Assembly: GCA_009778425.1 (NCBI GenBank)
Contig: WRJU01000229.1
Coordinates: 1 to 13,885, forward strand
Source of the DNA: Pseudomonadota bacterium
Lineage (GTDB): Bacteria; Pseudomonadota; Gammaproteobacteria; Burkholderiales; Rhodocyclaceae
Length of the DNA stretch: 13,885 bases
Direction: 5' to 3'
Shown here: in pieces, positions 6,703-13,885 of the stretch
Position numbering within the stretch: the stretch's first letter is position 1
Layout of the letters: the number at the start of each line of letters is the position of its first letter
The notes under the pieces: model-generated
What the model saw: the letters and a program-made list of their open reading frames with translations, nothing else
The model's database searches: none
Told to the model about the DNA's origin: nothing
Made by a program: the position numbers and the translations under genes

Positions 6703-8442
6703 ATGGAGAGAAGGTGTTTTATCCGTCGCGCCAGTGTGCGCTTTAAGTGTTTTACCTCATTCGTCTTATACATCGTGCCAGCGTCAATGGCACTGGCGCA
6801 GACGCCGCCACTGCCGCCCGGCAACGCCGCCCAGGAACCGCACCGCCAGCAGGAGCGCGAACGTATCCTGCGCCAGCAGCAGGAAGCCCGCCCGGACGTG
6901 CGCCTGAAACTGCCCGCAGAGGCAGGGCAGCGCCTTCCGGAGGACGAATCGCCCTGTTTTCGCATCGACCGCATCACCCTCTCGGGCGAGGCCGCCGAGC
7001 GCTTCCAGTGGGCATTGCACGCAGCCGACCCCAGCGAGAACCCGGCCACAGGCCGGTGCCTGGGTGCCGGAGGCATCAACCTCACGATGAAGCGCGTGCA
7101 AAACGCCATCATCGCGCGCGGCTATGTCACGACGCGCGTTCTGGCCGCGCCGCAGGACCTCAACAGCGGCACATTGGCCCTCACGCTCATACCGGGGCGC
7201 ATACGCACCATCCGCTTCACCGACGACAGCAGCCCGCGCGCCACCATGTGGAACGCCATGCCGGCAGCGTCCGGCGACATCCTGAACCTGCGCGACATCG
7301 AACAGGGCCTGGAGAATTTCAAACGCTTGCCTACGGCAGAGACCGACATCCAGATTACCCCGGCTGAGGGAGCCGACGCCAAACCCGGCGAGAGCGACCT
7401 GGTCATCGCCTGGAAACAGGGGACGCCATTGCGCCTCTCCCTCTCGGTCGACGATTCGGGCAGCAAGCACACCGGCAAATACCAGGGCAGCATCACCGTT
7501 TCCTACGACAACTGGTGGACGGCGAACGACTTGTTCTACGTCAGCCTCAATCATGACTTGGGCAACGGCCACAGCGGCGAGAAGGGCACACGCGGCTATA
7601 CCGTCCACTACGAAGTACCATACGGCTATTGGCTGCTTGGTTTCACAACCAGCCGCTACAAGTACCACCAGACGGTAGCGGGATACCAGTCCTATATCTA
7701 TAGCGGCACAAACGAGAACAGCGAGATACGCCTCTCGCGGCTCTTCTACCGCGACGCCGTGCGTAAACTCGGTGCCTACACGCGGGCCTGGATGCGTAGG
7801 TCCAGCAACGCCATCGACGATACCGACATCCTGGTGCAGCGCCGCCGCATGGCCGGTTGGGAAATCGGTCTGACCTACCGCCAATTCTTCGATGCCGCTA
7901 CGCTGGATGCCAACATGGCGTACCGCAAGGGTACGAGGATGCTCTCGTCGTTGCCAGCGGCAGAGGAGGCGTTTGGCGAAGGCACGTCGCGCCCGTCCTT
8001 GGTCACGGCGGACGTGCAACTGACGGTACCGTTTGCGCTCGCCTCGCAGCGGCTGCGCTATACAGGTACGCTGCGCGGGCAGTGGAACGACACACCGCTG
8101 GTGATGCTGGATCGCTTTTCCATCGGCGGGCGCTACACCGTGCGCGGCTTCGACGGTGAGAACACGCTGATCGGCGATCGCGGCTGGCTTGCGCGCAACG
8201 ATCTGGGTTTGGCGCTGGGCAGCACAGGCCAGGAGCTTTATGTGGGTGCCGACTACGGCCAGGTGGGTGGGCAATCCACGCGCCTGCTGGCAGGGCGCCA
8301 TCTTGCCGGTGCCGTGCTCGGCCTGCGCGGCGGCTACAAGGGCCTCTACTGGGACGCCTTCGTCGGTACGCCGATTTACAAGCCCAAGAGTTTCCGTACC
8401 GACAGCACCGTCGTCGGCTTCAACCTGAACTGGACGTACTAG
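6703..8442 (+). CDS. tpsB: TpsB/CdiB two-partner secretion outer-membrane transporter (ShlB/FhaC family)
   Basis: This gene encodes 579 residues, standard for the TpsB branch of the Omp85 superfamily. A signal peptide ends near ALA-QT (residue 33). It is followed by a Pro/Gln/Arg-rich segment (34-66) corresponding to the plug helix H1 and linker. A ShlB-type POTRA domain lies at about 84-165 (CFRIDRITLSG to LIPGRIRTIRF), a second at about 166-240, and then a 16-strand barrel ending in the aromatic GFNLNWTY. The loop-6 signature VRGF is at 480-483, within GRYTVRGFDGE. The protein sits in the outer membrane and recognises the TPS domain of the partner exoprotein in the periplasm, then threads it to the surface. 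Its partner TpsA and a maturation enzyme follow directly, so the three genes form an operon. The gene looks intact. It could equally be named cdiB; the choice depends on the missing TpsA end. Confidence 0.95.
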   Translation: MERRCFIRRASVRFKCFTSFVLYIVPASMALAQTPPLPPGNAAQEPHRQQERERILRQQQEARPDVRLKLPAEAGQRLPEDESPCFRIDRITLSGEAAERFQWALHAADPSENPATGRCLGAGGINLTMKRVQNAIIARGYVTTRVLAAPQDLNSGTLALTLIPGRIRTIRFTDDSSPRATMWNAMPAASGDILNLRDIEQGLENFKRLPTAETDIQITPAEGADAKPGESDLVIAWKQGTPLRLSLSVDDSGSKHTGKYQGSITVSYDNWWTANDLFYVSLNHDLGNGHSGEKGTRGYTVHYEVPYGYWLLGFTTSRYKYHQTVAGYQSYIYSGTNENSEIRLSRLFYRDAVRKLGAYTRAWMRRSSNAIDDTDILVQRRRMAGWEIGLTYRQFFDAATLDANMAYRKGTRMLSSLPAAEEAFGEGTSRPSLVTADVQLTVPFALASQRLRYTGTLRGQWNDTPLVMLDRFSIGGRYTVRGFDGENTLIGDRGWLARNDLGLALGSTGQELYVGADYGQVGGQSTRLLAGRHLAGAVLGLRGGYKGLYWDAFVGTPIYKPKSFRTDSTVVGFNLNWTY

Positions 8443-8450
8443 GGGGCTAC

Positions 8451-9014
8451 ATGCGTTTCGAGAGCCTCGATGTGATTGCGCCCGGCCTGATTGATGGGCC
8501 ATACGACGAAGCCCAGGTGATGGGTTCGGCCGTCTGGCTGTTCATGCACTCGGACATGCACCGCGAGATGCCGCTGTATGGGCTCTCCGCGCAGGTGCTG
8601 CCTGCCCTCAAGCACCGCCAGTTCGTACTGGCCAGCAAACAGGGCAAGCCGGTGTTCTTCCTCACATGGGCGACGTTCAGCCCCGATGCGGAGCGCCGCT
8701 ACTTGATGCTCAATTCGCCCATCAGCCTGTTTGAAGCCGACTGGGCCAGCGGAGACCGCATATGGATACTCGACTGGGTCGCACCGTTCGGGCACACGCG
8801 CATTGCGAGCCGTTTGATCTCGCGCCTGTTTGCCACGCGCTGCGTTCGATCGCTGTACCACCGAGGCAATACGCGCGGCATGCGTGTCATGAATTTCCAC
8901 GGCATCGGCGTAATGGCTGAAGAAGCCCGAGCGTGGTTTGCCCTCAACCCTCCTTTATTGCCGGTGGCTGCTGTGGCCACTGACGAATCTCACCGACTGG
9001 AAACCCTGCCATGA
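8451..9014 (+). CDS. HlyC-like toxin-activating lysine acyltransferase (TpsC/CdiC)
   Basis: This gene encodes 187 residues, close to HlyC (about 170). HlyC-family enzymes move an acyl chain from acyl-ACP to internal lysines of an exported toxin in the cytoplasm. The catalytic pair is visible: His37 in MHSDMHREMP, aligning with HlyC His23, and Asp108 in GDRIWILDWVAPFG, aligning with HlyC Asp92. WATFSPDAERRYL and the LNSPISLFEADW block also fit the family. The gene starts 8 bases after the tpsB stop, with an AGGGGG ribosome site overlapping that stop, and its TGA overlaps the tpsA ATG (ATGA at 9011-9014), so translation is likely coupled. No RTX toxin is nearby, so the substrate is inferred to be TpsA, as established for class IV CdiA/CdiC pairs. 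The C-terminal 35 residues beyond the core are divergent. Confidence 0.92.
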   Translation: MRFESLDVIAPGLIDGPYDEAQVMGSAVWLFMHSDMHREMPLYGLSAQVLPALKHRQFVLASKQGKPVFFLTWATFSPDAERRYLMLNSPISLFEADWASGDRIWILDWVAPFGHTRIASRLISRLFATRCVRSLYHRGNTRGMRVMNFHGIGVMAEEARAWFALNPPLLPVAAVATDESHRLETLP

Positions 9015-12000
9015 ACAAGCAACTGTACCGGATCATCTTCAACAAGGCCCGAGGCCTACTGATGGTTGTGGCAGAGAACGTATCCGTCAGGGGCAAGCAG
9101 GCGGGCACGGGCAATGCAGCGGGCGGCGCATGCAGCGTGACCGCGCGCCTGCGGCCGCTGTGCTTCTCGATCCTGCTGTCGCTGGGGATGGTCGGGACGG
9201 TGGGCGCGCAGATCGTAGCCGACCCAAGCGCGCCGCGCGCACAACAGCCGACCGTCACAAGCGCGGGCAACGGCGTACCGCTGGTCAACATACAGACGCC
9301 CAGTTCCAAGGGCGTTTCGCGCAACACCTACAGCCAGTTCGATGTCAACCAGCAAGGTGCCATCCTCAACAACGCGCAAACCAACACGCCCACGCAACTG
9401 GGCGGTTACGTGCAGGGCAATCCGAATCTGGCCAACGGCACGGCGCGGGTAATCCTGAACGAAGTCAATTCCAGCAACCCGAGCCTGTTGCACGGCTACG
9501 TGGAAGTGGCCGGGAACCGCGCCCAGGTCGTGATTGCCAACCCGTCGGGCATCAGTTGCGACGGCTGCGGCGTCATCAACGCCAGCCGCGTCACGCTCAC
9601 CACTGGCACGCCTGTCATGAACGGCGGCAACCTCGAAGGCTACCGTGTGCGTAAGGGTACCGTCAGCGTCAGCGGCGACGGGCTGGACGCGAGCCGTGCC
9701 GACTACACCGAGATCATCGCGCGCGGGGTCGAAGTCAACGCCGGCATCTGGGCCAAGGAACTCAAAATCACCACAGGGGCCAACGAGGTCAGCGCCGACC
9801 ACAGCCAGGTCACCCCCATCGAGGGCGACGGCCCTGCGCCCGCCTTCGGCATCGACGTGGGCGCGTTGGGCGGCATGTACGCAGGCAAGATCACGCTGGT
9901 GGGCACCGAGTCGGGCGTGGGCGTACGCAACGCCGGGCAGATCGGCGCCTCTGCGGGCAATGTGACGATCACCGCCGATGGGCGGCTCGACAACATCGGC
10001 CACATTGCGGCCAGTGCGGATTTGCATGTGGATACCCGCGTCGGCATCGACAACCGGGGCACGCTCTACGCCAAGGGCAACACAAAGCTGAGCACGCGCG
10101 GCAACGTCACCAATGCCGGGACGGTCGCGGCACAAGGCGACACCGGCATTGACGCCGACAACGTAGACAGCCGCATCGGTTCGGTGATTGCAGCCGGACT
10201 GCAGGGCGACGGCACCTGGGGCAGTAACGGCGACGTGCAGGTCAGTGCCACGGGGCTGCTCACAGCCCTGGGGGTCAATATCGCCGCTGGGGACCTGTCG
10301 CTGGCCGGAGCCGCCATCGACATCACCGGCAGCCAGACAGGGGCCCGCAACATATCGATCAGCGCAGGGGACGTGGACGCCAGTCGCGCCGACGTCTCCG
10401 CAACGCAAACTCTTGAAGCCCGGGCCACGGGCAGCATGTGGACCGATGGTGCCACGATCTCGGCGCAACGGCTGTGGATTGACGCCGACATGCTGTTGAA
10501 CCAACTCGGCCTGTTGCTGCAAACCGGCATGGGTACGTTATCGGTGCGCGCCACCACGCGCCTGGACAATACCGGCGGCACGATTGCCAGCAACGGCAGC
10601 ACAAACATCATTGCGGATGCGCTGGACAACAGCGCCGGTTTTATCGGCGCCAAAGGCAATCTCACGGCCAATGCCGCGCAAATCATCAATACACAAGGCG
10701 GCGAACTCATCAGCGAGCAAGCCATTGCGCTTACCGGCACAAGCCTGGACAACCGTGGCGGCATCCTGCAAGCCCTGGGTAGCGTCACGGCCAACCTGGG
10801 CGCGGGCAGCGTCGACAACAGCGGCGGCCTGATGCGCTCCGACGCCACGCTGGACGTGCGCGCCGCCAGCCTGGACAACACTGGCACGCAAGGCGCCAAC
10901 CAAGGGCTGGAAGGCCAGAACGTCACGTTGACGGCGGATCAGATCAACAACCGGGGCGGAGCCATCCGCGCCGACCATGCGCTTACGCTCACGGGATCGG
11001 GTTCGCTCGACAATACCCAGGGCTTGATCTCGTCGATGCAAAGCGTCCATGTGCAGGACAGCAATGCCGCCGCCAGGACGCAAAGTGTGATCAACGACGG
11101 GGGGATGCTCATCGCCGGACAGTGGCTTGGCATCGACAGCGCCAACCTGTCGGGTGACGGGCAACTCCTTTCGCTGGGCGATATGAATCTCTCCTTCACG
11201 GGCGATTTCACCAATACCGGGGACGTGCTGGCCAACGGCGATGTCACGCTGCGAACCGATGCCCGGCTGACCAACGATGGGGCGCTGGAAGCGGGCGGTA
11301 CGCTCACCGTGGCTGCCGACAATATCGACAACGTCGGCCAGATCAGCGCCGGTTTCACCCAGATCGAAGCAGCCGATACGCTGAACAACCGCGGCCTGGT
11401 CGACGGCAGCATGACCTACATCAATGCCGGTACGGTCAATAACCTCGGCACCGGCCGCATTTACGGCGATCACGTCGCCATTCAGGCCGGTACGGTCAAC
11501 AACGACGTCGAGAACTACATGGCGGCGGTCATCGCCGCGCGCTGGCGCATGGACATCGGCGCCCGAACCCTCAGCAACCGCGAGCACGCGCTGATCTTCA
11601 GCAGCGGCGACATGTCCATCGGCGGCGCGCTCGATGCCAGCCTCCTGGCAACGGGTTCAGCCGACACGATCAACAACAACAGCGCCTCGATCGAAGCGCT
11701 GGGCAATCTCGCGCTGTCGGCTGATCGAATCAACAACACCAACGAGCACTTCAGCGTTGGCATGCAGAAAAGCGGCTCAGAGCACATCATCGAATACCAG
11801 GGCTCCGGCTCGCCTAACCGCTACAAGCCCGGCGACCCCTACGTGTTTATCTACAAGGACGAGTCCAATCACCTGTGTACGCCGGAAATACCGAAGTGCG
11901 TCAGCGGAACCTGGAATTACCATGGCTACGAGTCGTGGACAAAGTACGACTACACCCGCACGACCAGCACCTCCGTCATCACCGGCTCGGACCCCGGCCG

Positions 12001-13822
12001 GATCACCTCCGGCGGCGCGATGAGCATCGACGCCGGCACCGTCTTCAACGACAACAGCCACATCATCGCCGGCAGCACGCTCTTTGCCGAGATCGGCGAT
12101 TTGCAGAACACGGAAACGACGGGGCAAAAGACGGTCGTCGACAGCGGCACGGCTACCTCGTATTGGCGCAAACACCAGAAGGGTAAAGACACGACGAAGA
12201 GCAGCAGTGCCATTTACAAGCCGCCTGCCGTCATCAGCGAGATCAAGCTCACGTCCACGCTGTTCCAGGACAACGCCGACCCCGGCGGCAGCGGCACGCA
12301 AGTTGCGAACTTGAGCCTGACCGGCGTCCAGCAGGGCGCGCAAGGCGCAAATGCGGCAAACGTCGGGCGCATCACCGAAATCCCGACCCTTGACTCCCCG
12401 GACGTGGTACGCACGGTCGGCATGAACACCACGCTGCCGAACAACAGCCTGTTTGGTCAGAACCCGGACCCGGCGGGCCGCTACATCATCGAGACCGACC
12501 CGCGCTTTGCGGATTACCGTACCTGGCTGTCCTCGGACTACCAGCTCCTGTTGTTGGGCCTCGACCTGGATGGGCTGGAGAAGCGCCTGGGCGACGGCTT
12601 CTACGAGCAGAAGCTCATTCGTGAGCAAATCGCGCAACTGACGGGCCGCCGCTTCCTGGATGGCTACGCTGACGACGAAGAGCAATACCGTGCGCTGCTC
12701 GACAACGGTGTGACCTACGCCGAGCAATGGAACCTGGTGCCGGGCGTGGCGCTGACCCCTGCCCAGATGGCGGCGCTGACGAGCGACATTGTGTGGCTGG
12801 TGGAGCGGGAAGTCACGCTTGCCGACGGGCAGAGCGCCAGGGCGCTGGTGCCGCAGGTGTACGTGCGCGTCCTGCCGGGCGACCTGGATGGCTCGGGGGC
12901 CCTGATGGCGGGCCGGAACGTCAGCCTGAACCTGTCGAATGAGCTGCTCAACCAAGGCAGCATCGCCGGGCGCGGCATCGTCTCCCTTACTGCCGAGAAC
13001 GTCCAGAACCTGGGCGGGCGCATCACCGGGGGGGACGTTGTCGTCGATGCGCGCACCGACCTGAATAACCTGGGCGGGCTCATCGACGCGGCCAACACGC
13101 TGTTGGTCACGGCGGGCCGCGACCTGAACGTGGCGAGCACCACGCACAGCAACAGCAATGAACAGGGCGGCGTGACCAACCTCAGCCGCGTTGCGGGGCT
13201 GTATGTGACGGGGGCCACGGACGGGGTGCTGGTGGCCTCGGCCGGTCGCGACTTCACCCTGACGGCGGGGCAGGTCGTCAATGCCAGCGAGGGCGGGCAG
13301 ACCGTCCTGCTGGCGGAGCGCGACCTCAATTTGGACACGCTCGAAGTGTCCAATTCGCATTTGATCGACTGGGACGGTAACAACGGCAGCCTGCCCCTCC
13401 TCCGGGACACGGGCAAATCGTCGTTCAGAACGTGGGGCAGCGCCAACTATCGCCAGGACAGCACAAGCCAAGAGGTTGGTACCTCCATCCAGAGCAGCGG
13501 CGACGTGCTGCTGTCGGCGGGTAACGAGGTGAACGCGCGCGGCGCGCAAGCCACGAGCGAGCTGGGCACGCTCATGGTCACAGCGGGCCACGACGTCAAT
13601 CTCACGGCGGCCAAGGCGGTGTATGAAGTAGACGAAGCCCACCAGCACACGGGGACCAGTTCCGGGCTCTCCAGCACGACTTTCACCACACGCGACACGC
13701 TCTCGGAGGTGGCGGTGCAGGGCACGACCCTGTCGGGCAACGAAACCATCGTGCAAGCGGGCAATGACATCAACGTGCATGGGAGCAACGTTGTCTCGAC
13801 GGCGCGCCCGATCCTTTCGTGA
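9011..13822 (+). CDS. TpsA/CdiA filamentous haemagglutinin-like exoprotein, 3' truncated
   Basis: This gene encodes 1603 residues. In order: extended signal peptide (ESPR) MNKQLYRIIFNKARG with a hydrophobic core near 48-66 and cleavage around GAQ; TPS domain about 85-340, with the conserved NPSGI motif at 177-181 and Cys183/Cys186; FHA-type beta-helix repeats (DNTGG, DNRGG, VNNLG patterns) about 325-911; a lysine-rich non-repetitive block about 912-1141; the conserved block LPNNSLF to DIVWLVE, about 1142-1285; and second FHA repeats from about 1290. Full-length CdiA/FHA proteins continue with more repeats, a pretoxin region and a C-terminal toxin. Here a TGA ends the frame just after a GSNVVS repeat motif, followed by RPILS, which does not look like FHA. 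The protein would be a secreted surface rod without warhead. It is made from a start overlapping the acyltransferase stop. It may be functional as an adhesin or be a remnant; I regard it as truncated. Confidence 0.93.
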   Translation: MNKQLYRIIFNKARGLLMVVAENVSVRGKQAGTGNAAGGACSVTARLRPLCFSILLSLGMVGTVGAQIVADPSAPRAQQPTVTSAGNGVPLVNIQTPSSKGVSRNTYSQFDVNQQGAILNNAQTNTPTQLGGYVQGNPNLANGTARVILNEVNSSNPSLLHGYVEVAGNRAQVVIANPSGISCDGCGVINASRVTLTTGTPVMNGGNLEGYRVRKGTVSVSGDGLDASRADYTEIIARGVEVNAGIWAKELKITTGANEVSADHSQVTPIEGDGPAPAFGIDVGALGGMYAGKITLVGTESGVGVRNAGQIGASAGNVTITADGRLDNIGHIAASADLHVDTRVGIDNRGTLYAKGNTKLSTRGNVTNAGTVAAQGDTGIDADNVDSRIGSVIAAGLQGDGTWGSNGDVQVSATGLLTALGVNIAAGDLSLAGAAIDITGSQTGARNISISAGDVDASRADVSATQTLEARATGSMWTDGATISAQRLWIDADMLLNQLGLLLQTGMGTLSVRATTRLDNTGGTIASNGSTNIIADALDNSAGFIGAKGNLTANAAQIINTQGGELISEQAIALTGTSLDNRGGILQALGSVTANLGAGSVDNSGGLMRSDATLDVRAASLDNTGTQGANQGLEGQNVTLTADQINNRGGAIRADHALTLTGSGSLDNTQGLISSMQSVHVQDSNAAARTQSVINDGGMLIAGQWLGIDSANLSGDGQLLSLGDMNLSFTGDFTNTGDVLANGDVTLRTDARLTNDGALEAGGTLTVAADNIDNVGQISAGFTQIEAADTLNNRGLVDGSMTYINAGTVNNLGTGRIYGDHVAIQAGTVNNDVENYMAAVIAARWRMDIGARTLSNREHALIFSSGDMSIGGALDASLLATGSADTINNNSASIEALGNLALSADRINNTNEHFSVGMQKSGSEHIIEYQGSGSPNRYKPGDPYVFIYKDESNHLCTPEIPKCVSGTWNYHGYESWTKYDYTRTTSTSVITGSDPGRITSGGAMSIDAGTVFNDNSHIIAGSTLFAEIGDLQNTETTGQKTVVDSGTATSYWRKHQKGKDTTKSSSAIYKPPAVISEIKLTSTLFQDNADPGGSGTQVANLSLTGVQQGAQGANAANVGRITEIPTLDSPDVVRTVGMNTTLPNNSLFGQNPDPAGRYIIETDPRFADYRTWLSSDYQLLLLGLDLDGLEKRLGDGFYEQKLIREQIAQLTGRRFLDGYADDEEQYRALLDNGVTYAEQWNLVPGVALTPAQMAALTSDIVWLVEREVTLADGQSARALVPQVYVRVLPGDLDGSGALMAGRNVSLNLSNELLNQGSIAGRGIVSLTAENVQNLGGRITGGDVVVDARTDLNNLGGLIDAANTLLVTAGRDLNVASTTHSNSNEQGGVTNLSRVAGLYVTGATDGVLVASAGRDFTLTAGQVVNASEGGQTVLLAERDLNLDTLEVSNSHLIDWDGNNGSLPLLRDTGKSSFRTWGSANYRQDSTSQEVGTSIQSSGDVLLSAGNEVNARGAQATSELGTLMVTAGHDVNLTAAKAVYEVDEAHQHTGTSSGLSSTTFTTRDTLSEVAVQGTTLSGNETIVQAGNDINVHGSNVVSTARPILS
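9983..11743 (+). repeat. First FHA-type repeat region encoded in tpsA
   Basis: Degenerate repeats of roughly 20 residues carry Leu-Asp-Asn-x-Gly-Gly cores (for example LDNTGG, LDNRGG, INNRGG). At DNA level the shared words are CTGGACAA and GCCGGTACGGTCAA (the latter near 11427 and 11486). Such units stack into the right-handed beta-helix that forms the rod extending from the cell. They are too diverged to be simple tandem DNA repeats. Confidence 0.75.
11744..12433 (+). other. Lysine-rich non-repetitive segment of TpsA (candidate receptor-binding or acylation region)
   Basis: Residues 912-1141 interrupt the beta-helix repeats between the first FHA region and the conserved central block. Twelve lysines lie between residues 920 and 1079, after 371 residues with none (549-919). 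A Cys pair (956 and 963) and a Tyr/Trp-rich stretch (WNYHGYESWTKYDYTR) stand out. In CdiA proteins the receptor-binding domain lies at the equivalent place. A role in receptor binding or as the acylation target is inferred. Confidence 0.5.
12434..12865 (+). other. Conserved central block of CdiA/FHA proteins within TpsA
   Basis: Residues about 1142-1285 contain LPNNSLF, ETDPRFADYRTWLSSDYQ, KRLGDGFYEQKLI, LTGRRFLDGY and LTSDIVWLVE. This is a strongly conserved non-repetitive segment that I recall from many CdiA/FHA-type exoproteins, placed before the second repeat region. It supports assigning this protein to the large CdiA-like family rather than to short haemolysin-type TpsA. Confidence 0.75.
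12878..13801 (+). repeat. Second FHA-type repeat region encoded in tpsA, cut short
   Basis: Residues about 1290-1597 carry FHA-2 style units such as LLVTAGRDLNVAS, VLVASAGRDFTLTAG, LMVTAGHDVNLTAA and IVQAGNDINVHGSNVVS. In intact CdiA proteins this region is considerably longer and leads into the pretoxin domain. Here it ends abruptly near base 13800. Confidence 0.75.
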
Positions 13823-13885
13823 TCGAGCGCGTCAAACCGGCCCCGTTACCCGTTCGCGAACCTCTCCCTGCCGCTCAGCCACGGC
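13802..13885. other. Sequence beyond the tpsA break, unidentified
   Basis: From about 13800 the sequence no longer resembles FHA repeats in any plus frame. One plus frame, offset from tpsA, is open from about 13783 to the window end and is proline-rich (DPFVIERVKPAPLPV). On the minus strand short C-terminal-like ends also occur. Too little is present to identify a gene, insertion sequence end or inverted repeat. Confidence 0.4.

Noticed and set aside
6784..8502. A 572-codon open frame on the minus strand opposite tpsB
   Set aside because: It mirrors the codon structure of a well-supported TpsB gene in GC-rich DNA, has no recognisable domain, and overlaps the gene completely.
11777..13780. 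A 667-codon open frame on the minus strand opposite tpsA
   Set aside because: It is rich in Arg, His, Val and Gln as expected from antisense reading of FHA repeats, with no domain or start signal; tpsA is the real gene.
9983..13801. Possible CRISPR-like or satellite repeats
   Set aside because: The repeated words are protein-level beta-helix repeats with variable spacing and no constant spacer-repeat pattern.
13795..13885. Simple frameshift in tpsA with the FHA frame continuing in another frame
   Set aside because: The alternative open frame is proline-rich and shows no FHA repeat motif, so a single-base indel does not explain the ending; a breakpoint fits better, though the stretch is short.

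Overview
The window looks like a high-GC betaproteobacterial chromosome, most likely Burkholderiales. The pointers are a nuoM-nuoN end followed directly by a small DUF2818-type membrane protein, and an aroA-cmk fusion gene, a combination I associate with that group. Genus cannot be told from the sequence alone.

Region 1 (1-3825) is housekeeping. It holds the last codons of nuoM, complete nuoN (complex I proton-pumping subunit), a DUF2818-like inner-membrane protein, a sodium-dependent (NSS/SNF family) transporter and a MaoC/hot-dog fold protein, all on the plus strand with short gaps.

Region 2 (3833-5788) is one continuous reading frame encoding EPSP synthase (AroA) joined to cytidylate kinase (Cmk). 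It links the shikimate pathway and pyrimidine nucleotide supply. The AroA half carries Ser where E. coli EPSPS has Pro101. The usual downstream partner rpsA is absent. A convergent gene for an unidentified lipoprotein with three heptapeptide repeats at its C-terminus follows.

Region 3 (6379-6702) is a relatively AT-rich divergent intergenic stretch. It must hold the start signals for the lipoprotein (minus) and for the secretion locus (plus).

Region 4 (6703-13822) is a type Vb two-partner secretion locus in the order tpsB/cdiB, HlyC-like lysyl acyltransferase (tpsC/cdiC), tpsA/cdiA. The three genes are tightly packed, with an ATGA overlap between the last two. This is the architecture of lipidated (class IV-like) contact-dependent inhibition systems and of neisserial TPS loci. 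TpsA has the extended signal peptide, TPS domain, FHA-type repeats, a lysine-rich non-repetitive block and the conserved central block. It stops within the second FHA repeat region after 1603 codons, with no pretoxin region, no C-terminal toxin and no immunity gene in the window. The last ~90 bases look unrelated to FHA sequence, so the exoprotein gene appears broken or rearranged. I found no RNA genes, CRISPR array or complete insertion sequence.
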